Assembly: GCA_965200825.1 (NCBI GenBank)
Contig: OZ241385.1
Location: 682,001 to 746,000 of the forward strand
Reading direction: 5' to 3'
Length of the DNA stretch: 64,000 nucleotides
DNA from: Bin80 sp026709335
Lineage (GTDB): Bacteria > Bacteroidota > Rhodothermia > Rhodothermales > Bin80
The first letter of the stretch is position 1. Every line of letters starts with the position of its first letter. The notes beneath the pieces were generated by a model that was not told the DNA's origin, did no database searches, and was given only the letters and a program-made list of their open reading frames with translations. Positions 8,078 through 16,649 of the stretch are shown one piece after another. The position numbers and the translations under genes are program-made.

Positions 8078-9802
8078 ATGGAAGTTTTTCTAGGTGTACA
8101 ACAGTTTATTGACAACCTGTTGGCATATCCATTGCTGGTTATGCTGGTAGGAACAGGGTTATTTCTGACATTCAGGCTTGGATTTATACAGTTTCGGCAG
8201 TTCGGACACGGCATCAAAGTTGCTACGGGTAAATATGACGATCCAGAGGATGCTGGCGATGTTTCTCATTTTCAGGCCCTTACGACTGCATTGTCAGCGA
8301 CGGTAGGGATTGGGAATATTGCAGGGGTTGCACTGGCCATTCACTGGGGAGGGCCTGGTGCGATTTTTTGGATGTGGATTACAGCCCTTTTGGGCATGTG
8401 CACCAAGTATACCGAGGTCACGTTGGCACAGCGATACCGTGTCGTGAACAAGGACGGAAGTAAACTTGTCGGGACGGTTTCCGGTGGACCGATGTACTAC
8501 ATTGAGTATGGGTTAGGAAAATCTTTCAAGCCTCTTGCAATGCTGGTCGCCGGAGCTATGATCCTTACGGCGTTCATGACCGGCAATGCAATCCAGGCGA
8601 ATACGGTTTCGGATTTGATGAATACTGAATTTGCAATTCCGACCTGGGTGACTGGCGGTTTGACATCCGCCGTCGTTGCATTGGTGATTCTCGGAGGGAT
8701 TTCACGAATTGGACGAGTCACAGGTATTTTGGCGCCGGTGATGGGCCTGCTCTACGTATTTGGTGGAGTCGTAATTCTGGCGATCAATTACAATGGTGTA
8801 TTCCCCGCATTGGCAAGTATATTCACAGAAGCATTCAATCCTACCGCAGGCGTGGCCGGTACAGGAATTGGAATTCTCCTCCAGACGATTCTTTGGGGAA
8901 TCAGACGAGGATTGTTCTCAAATGAAGCAGGGCAGGGGTCTGCACCCATCGCACATTCAGCGGCCAAAACTCAGGAGCCCGTTTCCGAAGGTGCGGTCGC
9001 GCTACTTGAGCCATTTATTGATACGATTGTAATCTGTACGATTACGGCATTGGTCGTACTGACAACTGGTGTGTGGAAAGATACGGTAAATACCGAGCTA
9101 TTAATGGGAGATGGGGATCTGTCATACACAGAAGAAGTTGATGGGCGCTACCAATCGGTAACAGGTGATATTCCTGCTGAACTTAGAATTGATCAAGGAA
9201 TTCCTGTAACCGAGGAGAATGCAGGGGTCATGTATTCATGGCACGAGGTTCCAGTAGAGCAGTTCTTTATCGACCGGGACCAAACTATGCCTTTCACTGG
9301 TGTCATTGATACCAAGGATGGGGTTGCGATTTCCGCACTAAATCAGACGCAGTACAAACAACTCTACGGTCCCGCTGTGGAAAACGGTGCCCCGATGACC
9401 GCACTGGCATTTGAGCAGGGACTTGGAGATATTGGGAAATATCTTGTAATTCTTTGTGTGTTCTTGTTCGCAATATCAACGGCAATCTCGTGGAGTTACT
9501 ATGGGGACAGATGTTCTATGTACCTGTTTGGTAAATCTTCAATCCTTCCATACAAGATTGTTTTTGTGATCCTGCACTTCGTTGGAGCGGTAGCGGGCCT
9601 AAACACGATCTGGGGGATTGGGGATACCGCCATTGCAATTTTAACCATTCCAAACGTATTGGCGTTGGTTATGTTATCGGGTATTGCGAAGAAATTGACA
9701 GATGACTATTTCAGTGCATTCAAGCCAGGCATGACCCGAGAGGAATATCTTTCGGTTGCCCGCGATCGCGTAGAAAAACATAAATCTGGTGCTGAACTGT
9801 AA
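8078..9802 (+). CDS. Sodium:alanine/glycine symporter (AGCS family) with long insert
   Basis: An inner-membrane secondary transporter for small neutral amino acids driven by Na+. The first 330 residues show typical AGCS features: FRLGFIQFRQFGHGIKV, the TALSATVGIGNIAGVA motif, GGPMYYIEYGLG and RRGLFSNEAGQGSAPIAHSA, with multiple hydrophobic helices. An unusual hydrophilic insert of about 100 residues (roughly 337-440, rich in Asp and Glu) follows TTGVW, where most family members have a short loop. The helices then resume at GDIGKYL. Total 574 residues is longer than the usual 450-500. A Na+/H+ antiporter gene follows 12 bases downstream, so the pair probably shares a transcript. Confidence 0.9.
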   Translation: MEVFLGVQQFIDNLLAYPLLVMLVGTGLFLTFRLGFIQFRQFGHGIKVATGKYDDPEDAGDVSHFQALTTALSATVGIGNIAGVALAIHWGGPGAIFWMWITALLGMCTKYTEVTLAQRYRVVNKDGSKLVGTVSGGPMYYIEYGLGKSFKPLAMLVAGAMILTAFMTGNAIQANTVSDLMNTEFAIPTWVTGGLTSAVVALVILGGISRIGRVTGILAPVMGLLYVFGGVVILAINYNGVFPALASIFTEAFNPTAGVAGTGIGILLQTILWGIRRGLFSNEAGQGSAPIAHSAAKTQEPVSEGAVALLEPFIDTIVICTITALVVLTTGVWKDTVNTELLMGDGDLSYTEEVDGRYQSVTGDIPAELRIDQGIPVTEENAGVMYSWHEVPVEQFFIDRDQTMPFTGVIDTKDGVAISALNQTQYKQLYGPAVENGAPMTALAFEQGLGDIGKYLVILCVFLFAISTAISWSYYGDRCSMYLFGKSSILPYKIVFVILHFVGAVAGLNTIWGIGDTAIAILTIPNVLALVMLSGIAKKLTDDYFSAFKPGMTREEYLSVARDRVEKHKSGAEL

Positions 9803-9814
9803 TTCATCAGAAAA

Positions 9815-11275
9815 ATGGAGTCAAGGCCCAGCATCTGGCAATCTCTGCTTCCTGTAGGAATACTGATACTTTTACTGGTTGGCTCCGTAAATCTCTTCGG
9901 TGATAACGCGTCTTATGGTCCGAATCAGGTTGCCCTGATACTTTCTGCAGTAGTTGCTGCATCCATTGGACTCCGACTTGGATTCACATGGAAGCAGATG
10001 CAGGAAGCTATGATCAAGGGGGTGTCTTTGTCCATGGGCGCAATCTTTATTCTCCTCGCCGTTGGTTCCCTGATTGGAACATGGATTTTGGGAGGAGTAG
10101 TACCGACCATGATGTATTATGGCCTTCAGATTTTGAACCCCAGTATTTTCTATGCAGCCTGTTGTATTATCTGTGCGATCGTTGCCGTTGTATCAGGAAG
10201 TTCATGGACTACGGTCAGTACCATAGGAATTGCTCTGATAGGAATTGCTGCCGCATTTGGATTGCACCTTGGAATTGCAGCAGGAGCAATTATTTCAGGG
10301 TCATACTTTGGTGACAAGCTTTCGCCGCTGTCAGACACAACGAACTTGGCTCCTGCTATGGCGGGGACAGAACTGTTTGTGCATATTCGGCATATGCTCT
10401 GGACAACGGTGCCCAGTATCATCCTTGCGCTAATTCTCTTTACGATTATCGGGTTGGTACAACAGCCGGAAATGAACCTTTCTTCTGGCCTTGGCGAAAT
10501 CCTACAGGCTCTGGAGAACAGCTACAACTTGGGGGTGCATCTTCTAATTCCAGTTTTGGTCGTACTGGTGTTGATTTACAAAAAAATGCCAGCCTTTCCC
10601 GCACTTCTGATTGGTGCATTGTTGGGTGGCGTGACTGGAATGATCTTTCAGCAAGAGGTTATTCTGACCTTTGTAGGGGGATCGGATTTGCCCCGGATTC
10701 TGGTACTTCTCCAAGGGTTCTGGATGGTGATGTTCGGCGAGTTTGTCGCCAATACCGGTAATGCCGCACTGGATGATCTCTTAACACGTGGAGGGATGTC
10801 TAATATGCTGGATACGATCTGGTTGATCCTTTCCGCAATGATGTTTGGTGCAGCGATGGAGAAGACTGGAATGTTGATGGTGATCACAGAAAAAATTCTT
10901 AGTGCAGCACGAAGTACAGGCAGCCTAATTCTGGCAACGCTCGGAACGGCTTTTGGCCTGAATGTGATTGCAGCTGATCAATACATCTCTATTGTGATTC
11001 CAGGTCGCATGTATCGTGCAGAATTTGAGAAGCGGGGACTGGATCCTAAAAATCTCTCGCGTGCCTTGGAGGACTCGGGAACGTTAACGTCTGCCTTAGT
11101 TCCGTGGAATACGTGCGGAGCATTTATGGCAGCAGCACTTGGAGTACCAACGCTGTATTATCTACCATTCGCCTTTTTCAATTATACAAATCCGGTGATA
11201 AGCGCTATTTATGGTTTTACAGGATTCTCCATAGTACCATTGGCCAAGGATAGCAACGATACTGTTTCTGAATAA
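9815..11275 (+). CDS. nhaC: NhaC-family Na+/H+ antiporter
   Basis: An integral inner-membrane protein of 486 residues with about a dozen hydrophobic helices. It has the NhaC-type conserved segments VSGSSWTTVSTIG, GAIISGSYFGDKLSPLSDTTNLAPA and, near the end, a repeat-like SGTLTSALVPWNTCGAFMA. It would expel Na+ in exchange for H+ and lies directly after the Na+-coupled AGCS symporter. That arrangement suggests joint handling of sodium entering with amino acids, which is an inference from position. A second, more distant family member is encoded at 38279-39700. Confidence 0.88.
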   Translation: MESRPSIWQSLLPVGILILLLVGSVNLFGDNASYGPNQVALILSAVVAASIGLRLGFTWKQMQEAMIKGVSLSMGAIFILLAVGSLIGTWILGGVVPTMMYYGLQILNPSIFYAACCIICAIVAVVSGSSWTTVSTIGIALIGIAAAFGLHLGIAAGAIISGSYFGDKLSPLSDTTNLAPAMAGTELFVHIRHMLWTTVPSIILALILFTIIGLVQQPEMNLSSGLGEILQALENSYNLGVHLLIPVLVVLVLIYKKMPAFPALLIGALLGGVTGMIFQQEVILTFVGGSDLPRILVLLQGFWMVMFGEFVANTGNAALDDLLTRGGMSNMLDTIWLILSAMMFGAAMEKTGMLMVITEKILSAARSTGSLILATLGTAFGLNVIAADQYISIVIPGRMYRAEFEKRGLDPKNLSRALEDSGTLTSALVPWNTCGAFMAAALGVPTLYYLPFAFFNYTNPVISAIYGFTGFSIVPLAKDSNDTVSE

Positions 11276-12160
11276 TCTTCATTAGAGTTAATGCTTCTGG
11301 ATTCGAATGCATGTAAACCGTATGGATATTTGTGCCTAATGTCATCAAATCATTTGGCTGAAAATAATAGGGTCTGTGTAGCATAATCTGCATAGGCATT
11401 GGATTCAGCGCCCCAGCTTCTGTTTCTTACCCAGTTCTTCCCGTGTAGACTCGAGTTTTCGTTTACTTTTTATGGCTTTGCCGAATAAGACAAGATTTGA
11501 TCGAATGTAGCCCCGAAGTCATTCATGGGTACTGCCTTGTATTCTGTCCGCTAAAACTCCTTTACGTTGATCACGGATTTTTTCACTGGTGATTAGATGG
11601 ACTAGCGTTTATCATTTTCCGAGCAATCTTTTATACGTGACAGCGGGAAATGATACCCGAAGATTTTCTCCAATTGTTTTGCCATCTTTAGGTTAAGGTT
11701 CAATATGATCTGCTACCACATCCTCAAATCTAATCTTCATCGCGCATCTGATAGATTTTTCCAAATTTCTGCCATTTTCCCTTTCATGATCTTGGGAATA
11801 ATTCTCAAAGTAAGAGGTTCTTACAAAATCTCTGTCTTCAGACAGAAAAAACTCCCTCAGGTGCTTTCAAAGCAATGTTTATGCTCAATTTCGGAGTTTT
11901 GCAAGAGGTTCATAAGAAAGTTTTTTTACTCCACAAGTAGGGATATCTCGATTTTCAAGAGCATGATTCCTATGTCTCCCTCCTAGTCCCACGAGTGTTT
12001 GCTAGACTTTGGCATTCAGTATATCGGGAACCCCAGAAGTCTGGATCGAATTATCGGAATGGGATTTGGGCATTCTACGGCGACTAAAATACAGCGGCAA
12101 TAAAGTGCGTATCTGAACTCAAGGATTGCGATTTGAAGTAGGCCATGAAACTTATTTTGT
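11276..12160. other. Long gene-poor stretch with MITE-like element C
   Basis: About 885 bases between nhaC and the IS1634-family element. No gene is supported. The only recognised structure is the TTCTTGCAAA-family element at 11818-11907. The texture (AT-rich, frequent stops in all frames) matches the other two gene-poor accessory stretches near the left end of the window. Confidence 0.5.
11818..11907. repeat. MITE-like element C
   Basis: Ends are TTCTTACAAAA (11818-11828) and TTTTGCAAGAG (11897-11907). It aligns along its whole length with element B at 3768-3857, with scattered substitutions and one indel. The left end has A instead of G in the TTGC core, so this copy may no longer be mobile. 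Confidence 0.6.
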
Positions 12161-12182
12161 CTGAACTTCCCCCCTAAAAACC

Positions 12183-12209
12183 CCGGATTAGTGGAATCCG
12201 GCGAGTTTT
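12183..12209 (+). terminator. Hairpin plus T-run inside the IS1634 left end
   Basis: CCGGATT (12183-12189) pairs with AATCCGG (12195-12201) across a 5-base loop and is followed by CGAG and a run of T. It resembles a rho-independent terminator facing into the element, a common way for insertion sequences to block transcription entering from outside. Predicted from sequence only. Confidence 0.5.
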
Positions 12210-12413
12210 TCTTCACCACTGATCTTTGATTCGGGCTTCCTGGCGCCGATTTTTGTGGATTTTGCCTACAATTTGTCGAATTTCAGTCTCTTTAGTGCTT
12301 CAAAATGCCTGCCCATGTAATTCTGTGAAGTTATTTCTGTATTTTTGTGATTTATATGTTTTTTTGTTGTATATTTAAGCATTTTTGTACAATTCTATAT
12401 ATTTTTTCTGCCC

Positions 12414-14138
12414 ATGTATATCGAAAAAATTCCCAACCGAAATTCCAAGCCGACCGTCCTCGTCCGCGAATCCAAATGGATCGATGGCAAATCCGTCAAA
12501 TTCACCATCGCCAATATCACCAGGTTCTCCGAGGAGTTCAGAGAACAGATCCGGATTCTTGTCAAGGGAGGCACTGCCGTCAAGTCCATCAAAGAAGCCT
12601 TCGAGATTCGGAGCAATAAGCCCCATGGACATGTAGCGGCAGTCCTGGGGGTGATGAAGCAACTTGGGATGGCTGAACTCATTGCGCCCCGAAATTCGCG
12701 CTTTCGCCGGCTGGTTCTCGGCATGATTGCGGCCCGTGTCCTGGCCCCTGCCAGCAAACTGACCACCAGCGCGATGCTGGACGCACGCACGGCCCCCAAT
12801 ACGCTCAACGAAGAGCTTGGCCTTAAATGTGTGGATGAGGATGACCTCTATGATGCCATGGATGAGCTGGTTGCGCGCAAGGCGCAGATCGAGCGCCGGT
12901 TGGCCGACCGGCATCTCAGCGAGGGAGGGATGGTGCTCTATGATGTGAGCAGCAGTTACGTGGAAGGGGAACAGATGGCGTTTGCCGCCTACGGCTATAA
13001 CCGGGACGGAAAGAAAGGCAAGAAGCAGGTGGTCTACGGACTGATGACCGATCCGGAGGGGCGTCCGATCTCGGTGGATGTCTTTCGGGGCAACACCAAA
13101 GACACCGAGACGCTGGGAACGCAGATCACCAAAATTCAGGACATGTTTGGGTTGAAGCAGATGATTCTGGTGGGAGACCGGGGGATCTTGCAACAGAAGC
13201 AGATCACCAAGGAGGTCATGCCGGCGGGACTGGACTGGATTACGGGGATGCAGAAGAAAGAGATTCGTGTGGTCGTCGAGCAGGATGAGTTGCAGCTGAG
13301 TTTGTTTGATCAGCAGAACCTCATGGAGGTGCACAGCGACTTGTACCCGGACGAGCGTCTGGTTTTGTGCAGGAACCCGTTGCAGGCGGCAAAAAGCCAC
13401 CGAACGCGGGAAGAATTATTGGTCAGGGTGGAGGCGAGGCTGGACAAGATCGTCGAGTCGGTTCACGGCGAGTCGCGTCGGTTGAAGGACAAGGGGAAGA
13501 TTGGGGTTCGGGTCGGCAGAGTGTTTCAAAAGTACAAGATGAGAAAATTCTTTACATGGGAGATTGAGGAGGGATCTTTTTCGTATACGCGCAACACCGA
13601 AGCGATTCAGAGTGCGGAGCGTCTGGACGGCGTGTATGCGATCCGGTCGAGTTTGAAGCAACAGCCGGAGGAACTGGTGGCAGATTACAAGCGTCTTTCT
13701 TCGGTGGAGATCGCCTTTCGTACGATGAAGTCCATGTCGTTACAGATCCGTCCCATTCATCACCGCAAGCAAGAGCGGATCCTTGCGCATATCTTTTTGT
13801 GCATGCTGGCCTATTATGTGGAGTATCACCTGCGCCGGAAGCTGGCACCGTTGCTGTTTGCGGAGGAGGATCCCAAAAGAAAGAAGGCAGAGCGCAAGAG
13901 TATTGTAGAGCCGGCCAAACCATCGGCGAAGACGACAAAGAAAGTCCGAACCAAACGAACCGCAGACGGGCACAAGGCGAGGAGCTTTGAAGCGGTGATG
14001 GAAGAGTTGTCCGGGGTGTGTCGTGCGGTGGGAGTTCCGAAAATTGCGACCGATGATTCTCCCGAAGTGGCTCTGTACGAGAATCGCAAGCCCACGGAAA
14101 TGAAGGCATTAAACCTCCTGGGGATCAAACTCTCTTAA
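12414..14138 (+). CDS. IS1634-family (IS4-like) DDE transposase
   Basis: A 574-residue transposase starting MYIEKIPNRNSKPTVLVRES, typical of IS1634-family proteins. The catalytic triad can be placed at Asp177 (LYDVSSSY), Asp255 (LVGDRGI) and Glu432 within the Y-2-R-3-E-6-K-like signature YKRLSSVEIAFRTMKS. The N-terminal part (1-150) should bind the element ends. The reading frame is uninterrupted, so the copy could be active. Opposite-strand open frames across this gene are shadows of its GC-rich codon pattern. Confidence 0.92.
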   Translation: MYIEKIPNRNSKPTVLVRESKWIDGKSVKFTIANITRFSEEFREQIRILVKGGTAVKSIKEAFEIRSNKPHGHVAAVLGVMKQLGMAELIAPRNSRFRRLVLGMIAARVLAPASKLTTSAMLDARTAPNTLNEELGLKCVDEDDLYDAMDELVARKAQIERRLADRHLSEGGMVLYDVSSSYVEGEQMAFAAYGYNRDGKKGKKQVVYGLMTDPEGRPISVDVFRGNTKDTETLGTQITKIQDMFGLKQMILVGDRGILQQKQITKEVMPAGLDWITGMQKKEIRVVVEQDELQLSLFDQQNLMEVHSDLYPDERLVLCRNPLQAAKSHRTREELLVRVEARLDKIVESVHGESRRLKDKGKIGVRVGRVFQKYKMRKFFTWEIEEGSFSYTRNTEAIQSAERLDGVYAIRSSLKQQPEELVADYKRLSSVEIAFRTMKSMSLQIRPIHHRKQERILAHIFLCMLAYYVEYHLRRKLAPLLFAEEDPKRKKAERKSIVEPAKPSAKTTKKVRTKRTADGHKARSFEAVMEELSGVCRAVGVPKIATDDSPEVALYENRKPTEMKALNLLGIKLS

Positions 14139-14279
14139 TCAAGCGGTTCTTCGAACCTGTTCGCGCCGGAAAACTATCTCTGGCAGCAGTCAATTTTTCA
14201 AAAAAAGCCTTGAATCCCGGAGAATTATTGTACCCTCAGGAAATCGAAAAGGGGGGAAGTTCAGTTATATCCGATTTCT

Positions 14280-14678
14280 TCATCGGCGCACGTCTGTAGA
14301 ATCGGGAATTCCTCGGCTGAAGAGGACCTGAATATTCTCGGTACCCTCATCGCTGATTGCGATCATGTCCAAAGCCGACATTCCCAGGTCTCCGTCGAGA
14401 ATTCCCCGAATCCGGCCTGTCGTCGCATCGCGCAAGATGGTCATGGGCTGATCGGTATTGTGGTCAAGGCTGGCGAAGCCGCCTGGCCCCTGCAATGTGA
14501 TCCTCGCCAGTTCCTCCGTCCATGTGACTGGAGCTGCGAACGTAAATCCGGCGCGCTCGTCGTCGGTGTCGGTGAACTCCGACATGGCGAAGGACAACGA
14601 GAACAGCACCGTACCCGTTTCACCTACGCCGGTGAGTGACCAGGGACCGGCGACCTCGTATGCATACGAAAATCCCAT
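14280..14678 (-). pseudogene. C-terminal fragment of the LRR-metalloprotease gene
   Basis: About 122 codons of the interrupted gene remain here, from the target duplication at 14650-14657 to a TGA at 14280. They are now headed by ATGGGATTTTCGTATGCATAC (MGFSYAY) from the outward-reading left end of IS66 copy 1. The residues GPWSLTGVGETGTVLFSLSF and onward continue directly from LPEVA at the end of the middle fragment (16568-19579) once the insertion and one 8-bp duplication are removed. The fragment is predicted to be a beta-rich domain; no catalytic motif is seen in it. Confidence 0.85.
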
Positions 14679-16649
14679 GTAAGATAATCATTTTACTAAT
14701 AAATTGAGGTTAACAATTTTCAATGTGTACGGGGATCCAATGTGGGGAATAAAGCATCAAGATTGAAAGAATTGGGCAGGTTTTTTGAGGTGTTCCTGTT
14801 TCGTAGTGGAGTTGATGAAGTTCATTGATTTTTTTGAGAAATAACCCCAAAAGAAGGGCGAATTTTTGAGGAAGTTTCAGGGGCAATTCGTATCTTTATT
14901 GCATCATGAGCAACGCGAATAATCAGCTGGTTTGCGAGGACTCTTTGGGGCCGGTTTTGGTCGCGATTCTTGGCGAGGAGGATGCGCAGCGTGTGCTGGA
15001 ATTCATGTGCAAATTCGGGGACGAGTGTGAAGAGTTTGTGCGACTGTTTCTGACCGAATTAATTCAGGCGAAGGAAGAGATGGTGGATGCTCAGGAGAAG
15101 ATAGATTACCTTCTTCGCAAGTTGTATGGTCAAAAACGGGAGCGGTTTGTCCATCCGGATCAGGGAGATTTATTTGGGGATCAGGCTCCGGTGATGGCCC
15201 CCGCACAAGAAGAGGAGAAACAGATCAAGGTGACCTACTCACGAAAGAAGCCGAGGCGGCTCTTTGGAGGGCGGAACCAGGATCTTCCCACCAAGACCAT
15301 TGTGATTGATCCGGAGGGAGAGTTGTCGCATCTCAGAAAGATTGGCGAGGACGTGCACCGGGTCTTCCATTATCGGCCGGCGCAGATCTTTGTGTATGAA
15401 TATGTACGCAACAAGTATGTGGATCCAACGAACAAAGGTGCAGGGGTTTTGATGGGGGAGTTGCCTGCGGAGGTGAGCGGAAAACGCACGGCGTCGGCGC
15501 AGATGCTGGCGCAAATCGTGATCAATAAATATGTGGATCATCTTCCTGTTGATCGAACGCGCAAACAGTTTTTCCGCCTGGGCGCCGACCTTCCGACCTC
15601 GACGTTGAACGATTTTTGCACCCATGTGGCCACCGATCTGGAGCCTCTCTATGATCTTCATCGTACAGAAGTACTCAGCAGTGGATACATTCAAGCGGAC
15701 GAGACCCGCATTCCGGTGCGGGATCAGACCAAAAGCAAAGCATCTGGCCAGCATCATCTTGGTTATTTCTGGCTCTACTCAGCCCCGACTCCCCGGTTGG
15801 TGTTCGTGGAGTACCAGCGGGGACGATCCAGAGATGGCCCGATGGGGATCTTAGAGGGATTTCAGGGGAAGTTGCAGACCGATGCCTACAAGGTGTATGA
15901 CCGATTTGATCACTTCGAGGGGATTGAGCACTTCAACTGTGTGACGCATTGCCGGCGCAAGTTTGAGAATGTGAAAGCTTCCCAATACGAGTTTGTTCAA
16001 CAGAATGTCGGGCATGTTCTATCGCTGTTTCGGAAGATCTATGCGATTGAACGAGATCTTCGTGAGCGAGACGTTTCGTTTGAAGAGCGGCAGTGCATAC
16101 GTCAGGAAAAATCTGCTCCGATCTTTGATCAACTCAAGGCATTTCTGGAGCTCAATGCACTGGTTGGTCCGAAGTCCTGGAAGCAGGCGGTTCAGTATGC
16201 GCTGGTTCGCTGGCAGAAGTTGACGCGATTTTTGAATCACGGGGAGGTCGAGATTGACACCAATCTTGTCGAGAACCGTGTTCGTCCGATTGCACTCGGA
16301 CGAAAGAACTACCTGTTTGCGGGCTCCCATGATGCGGCGCAACGTGCGGCGATTCTCTATTCATTGCTCAACACCTGTACCTTGCACGAGGTGAACCCAC
16401 AAGAGTGGTTGGTGGACGTATTAAAACGGATCCATACGATTGCCGAAGAGCAGAGGTCTACGCTATTGCCTCAGCACTGGAAGGCAACACAGCAGATCGA
16501 CCTCGCAAAAGCCGCATAGATCTGACGCGGTAGACATTTACTCCCCCTCCATCCTGCCATGATATCATCATCTGACATACCAGATGAAGCATTCGCAGAA
16601 ATGATTCCAATTTACCGTGCCCGAGTATATGGGTTTTTCGTATGGATAC
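14658..16649 (+). mobile_element. IS66-family insertion sequence, copy 1
   Basis: 1992 bp, bounded by GTATGCATACGAAAATCCCA on the left and the near-complementary end on the right. It is flanked on both sides by the 8-bp target duplication GCGACCTC (14650-14657 and 16650-16657), the duplication size of the IS66 family. It carries only the large transposase gene and lacks tnpA and tnpB, as in the ISBst12 subgroup. It is inserted in the LRR-metalloprotease gene. Two further copies of the same length lie at 19559-21550 and 54842-56833. Copies 1 and 2 share a T at element position 1977 where copy 3 has A. Confidence 0.95.
14906..16519 (+). CDS. IS66-family transposase (TnpC), copy 1
   Basis: 537 residues, identical in the three copies in this window. 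The N-terminal region has a leucine-rich helical stretch followed by KLYGQKRER, the counterpart of the family's GRKSER-type motif. The catalytic core contains YIQADETRIPV, LQTDAYKVYDRF and THCRRKFENV. The closing IS66 C-terminal signature is TNLVENRVRPIALGRKNYLFAGS followed by the IS66 C-terminal domain. The frame is intact, so it is probably functional in trans for all copies. The start ATG at 14906 follows an AT-rich leader of about 250 bases inside the element. Confidence 0.95.
   Translation: MSNANNQLVCEDSLGPVLVAILGEEDAQRVLEFMCKFGDECEEFVRLFLTELIQAKEEMVDAQEKIDYLLRKLYGQKRERFVHPDQGDLFGDQAPVMAPAQEEEKQIKVTYSRKKPRRLFGGRNQDLPTKTIVIDPEGELSHLRKIGEDVHRVFHYRPAQIFVYEYVRNKYVDPTNKGAGVLMGELPAEVSGKRTASAQMLAQIVINKYVDHLPVDRTRKQFFRLGADLPTSTLNDFCTHVATDLEPLYDLHRTEVLSSGYIQADETRIPVRDQTKSKASGQHHLGYFWLYSAPTPRLVFVEYQRGRSRDGPMGILEGFQGKLQTDAYKVYDRFDHFEGIEHFNCVTHCRRKFENVKASQYEFVQQNVGHVLSLFRKIYAIERDLRERDVSFEERQCIRQEKSAPIFDQLKAFLELNALVGPKSWKQAVQYALVRWQKLTRFLNHGEVEIDTNLVENRVRPIALGRKNYLFAGSHDAAQRAAILYSLLNTCTLHEVNPQEWLVDVLKRIHTIAEEQRSTLLPQHWKATQQIDLAKAA

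Larger units (their letters stand above)
12161..14264 (+). mobile_element. IS1634-family insertion sequence
   Basis: The ends CTGAACTTCCCCCCT (12161-12175) and its exact reverse complement (14250-14264) bracket a single transposase gene. The element is 2104 bp. No matching target-site duplication was seen (left flank TTATTTTGT, right flank TTATATCCG), so one flank may have been altered after insertion. The right end lies 15 bases from the stop codon of the LRR-protease gene, so insertion did not cut that gene. Base composition of the transposase gene is visibly more GC-rich than the flanks. Confidence 0.88.

Noticed and set aside
12375..13400. 341-codon open frame antisense to the IS1634 transposase
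   Set aside because: It mirrors the GC-rich transposase codons, its composition is low-complexity and no family resembles it.
15239..15757. 172-codon antisense frame inside IS66 (also in the other two copies)
   Set aside because: Present only because the transposase gene is repeated; no start signal or family similarity.
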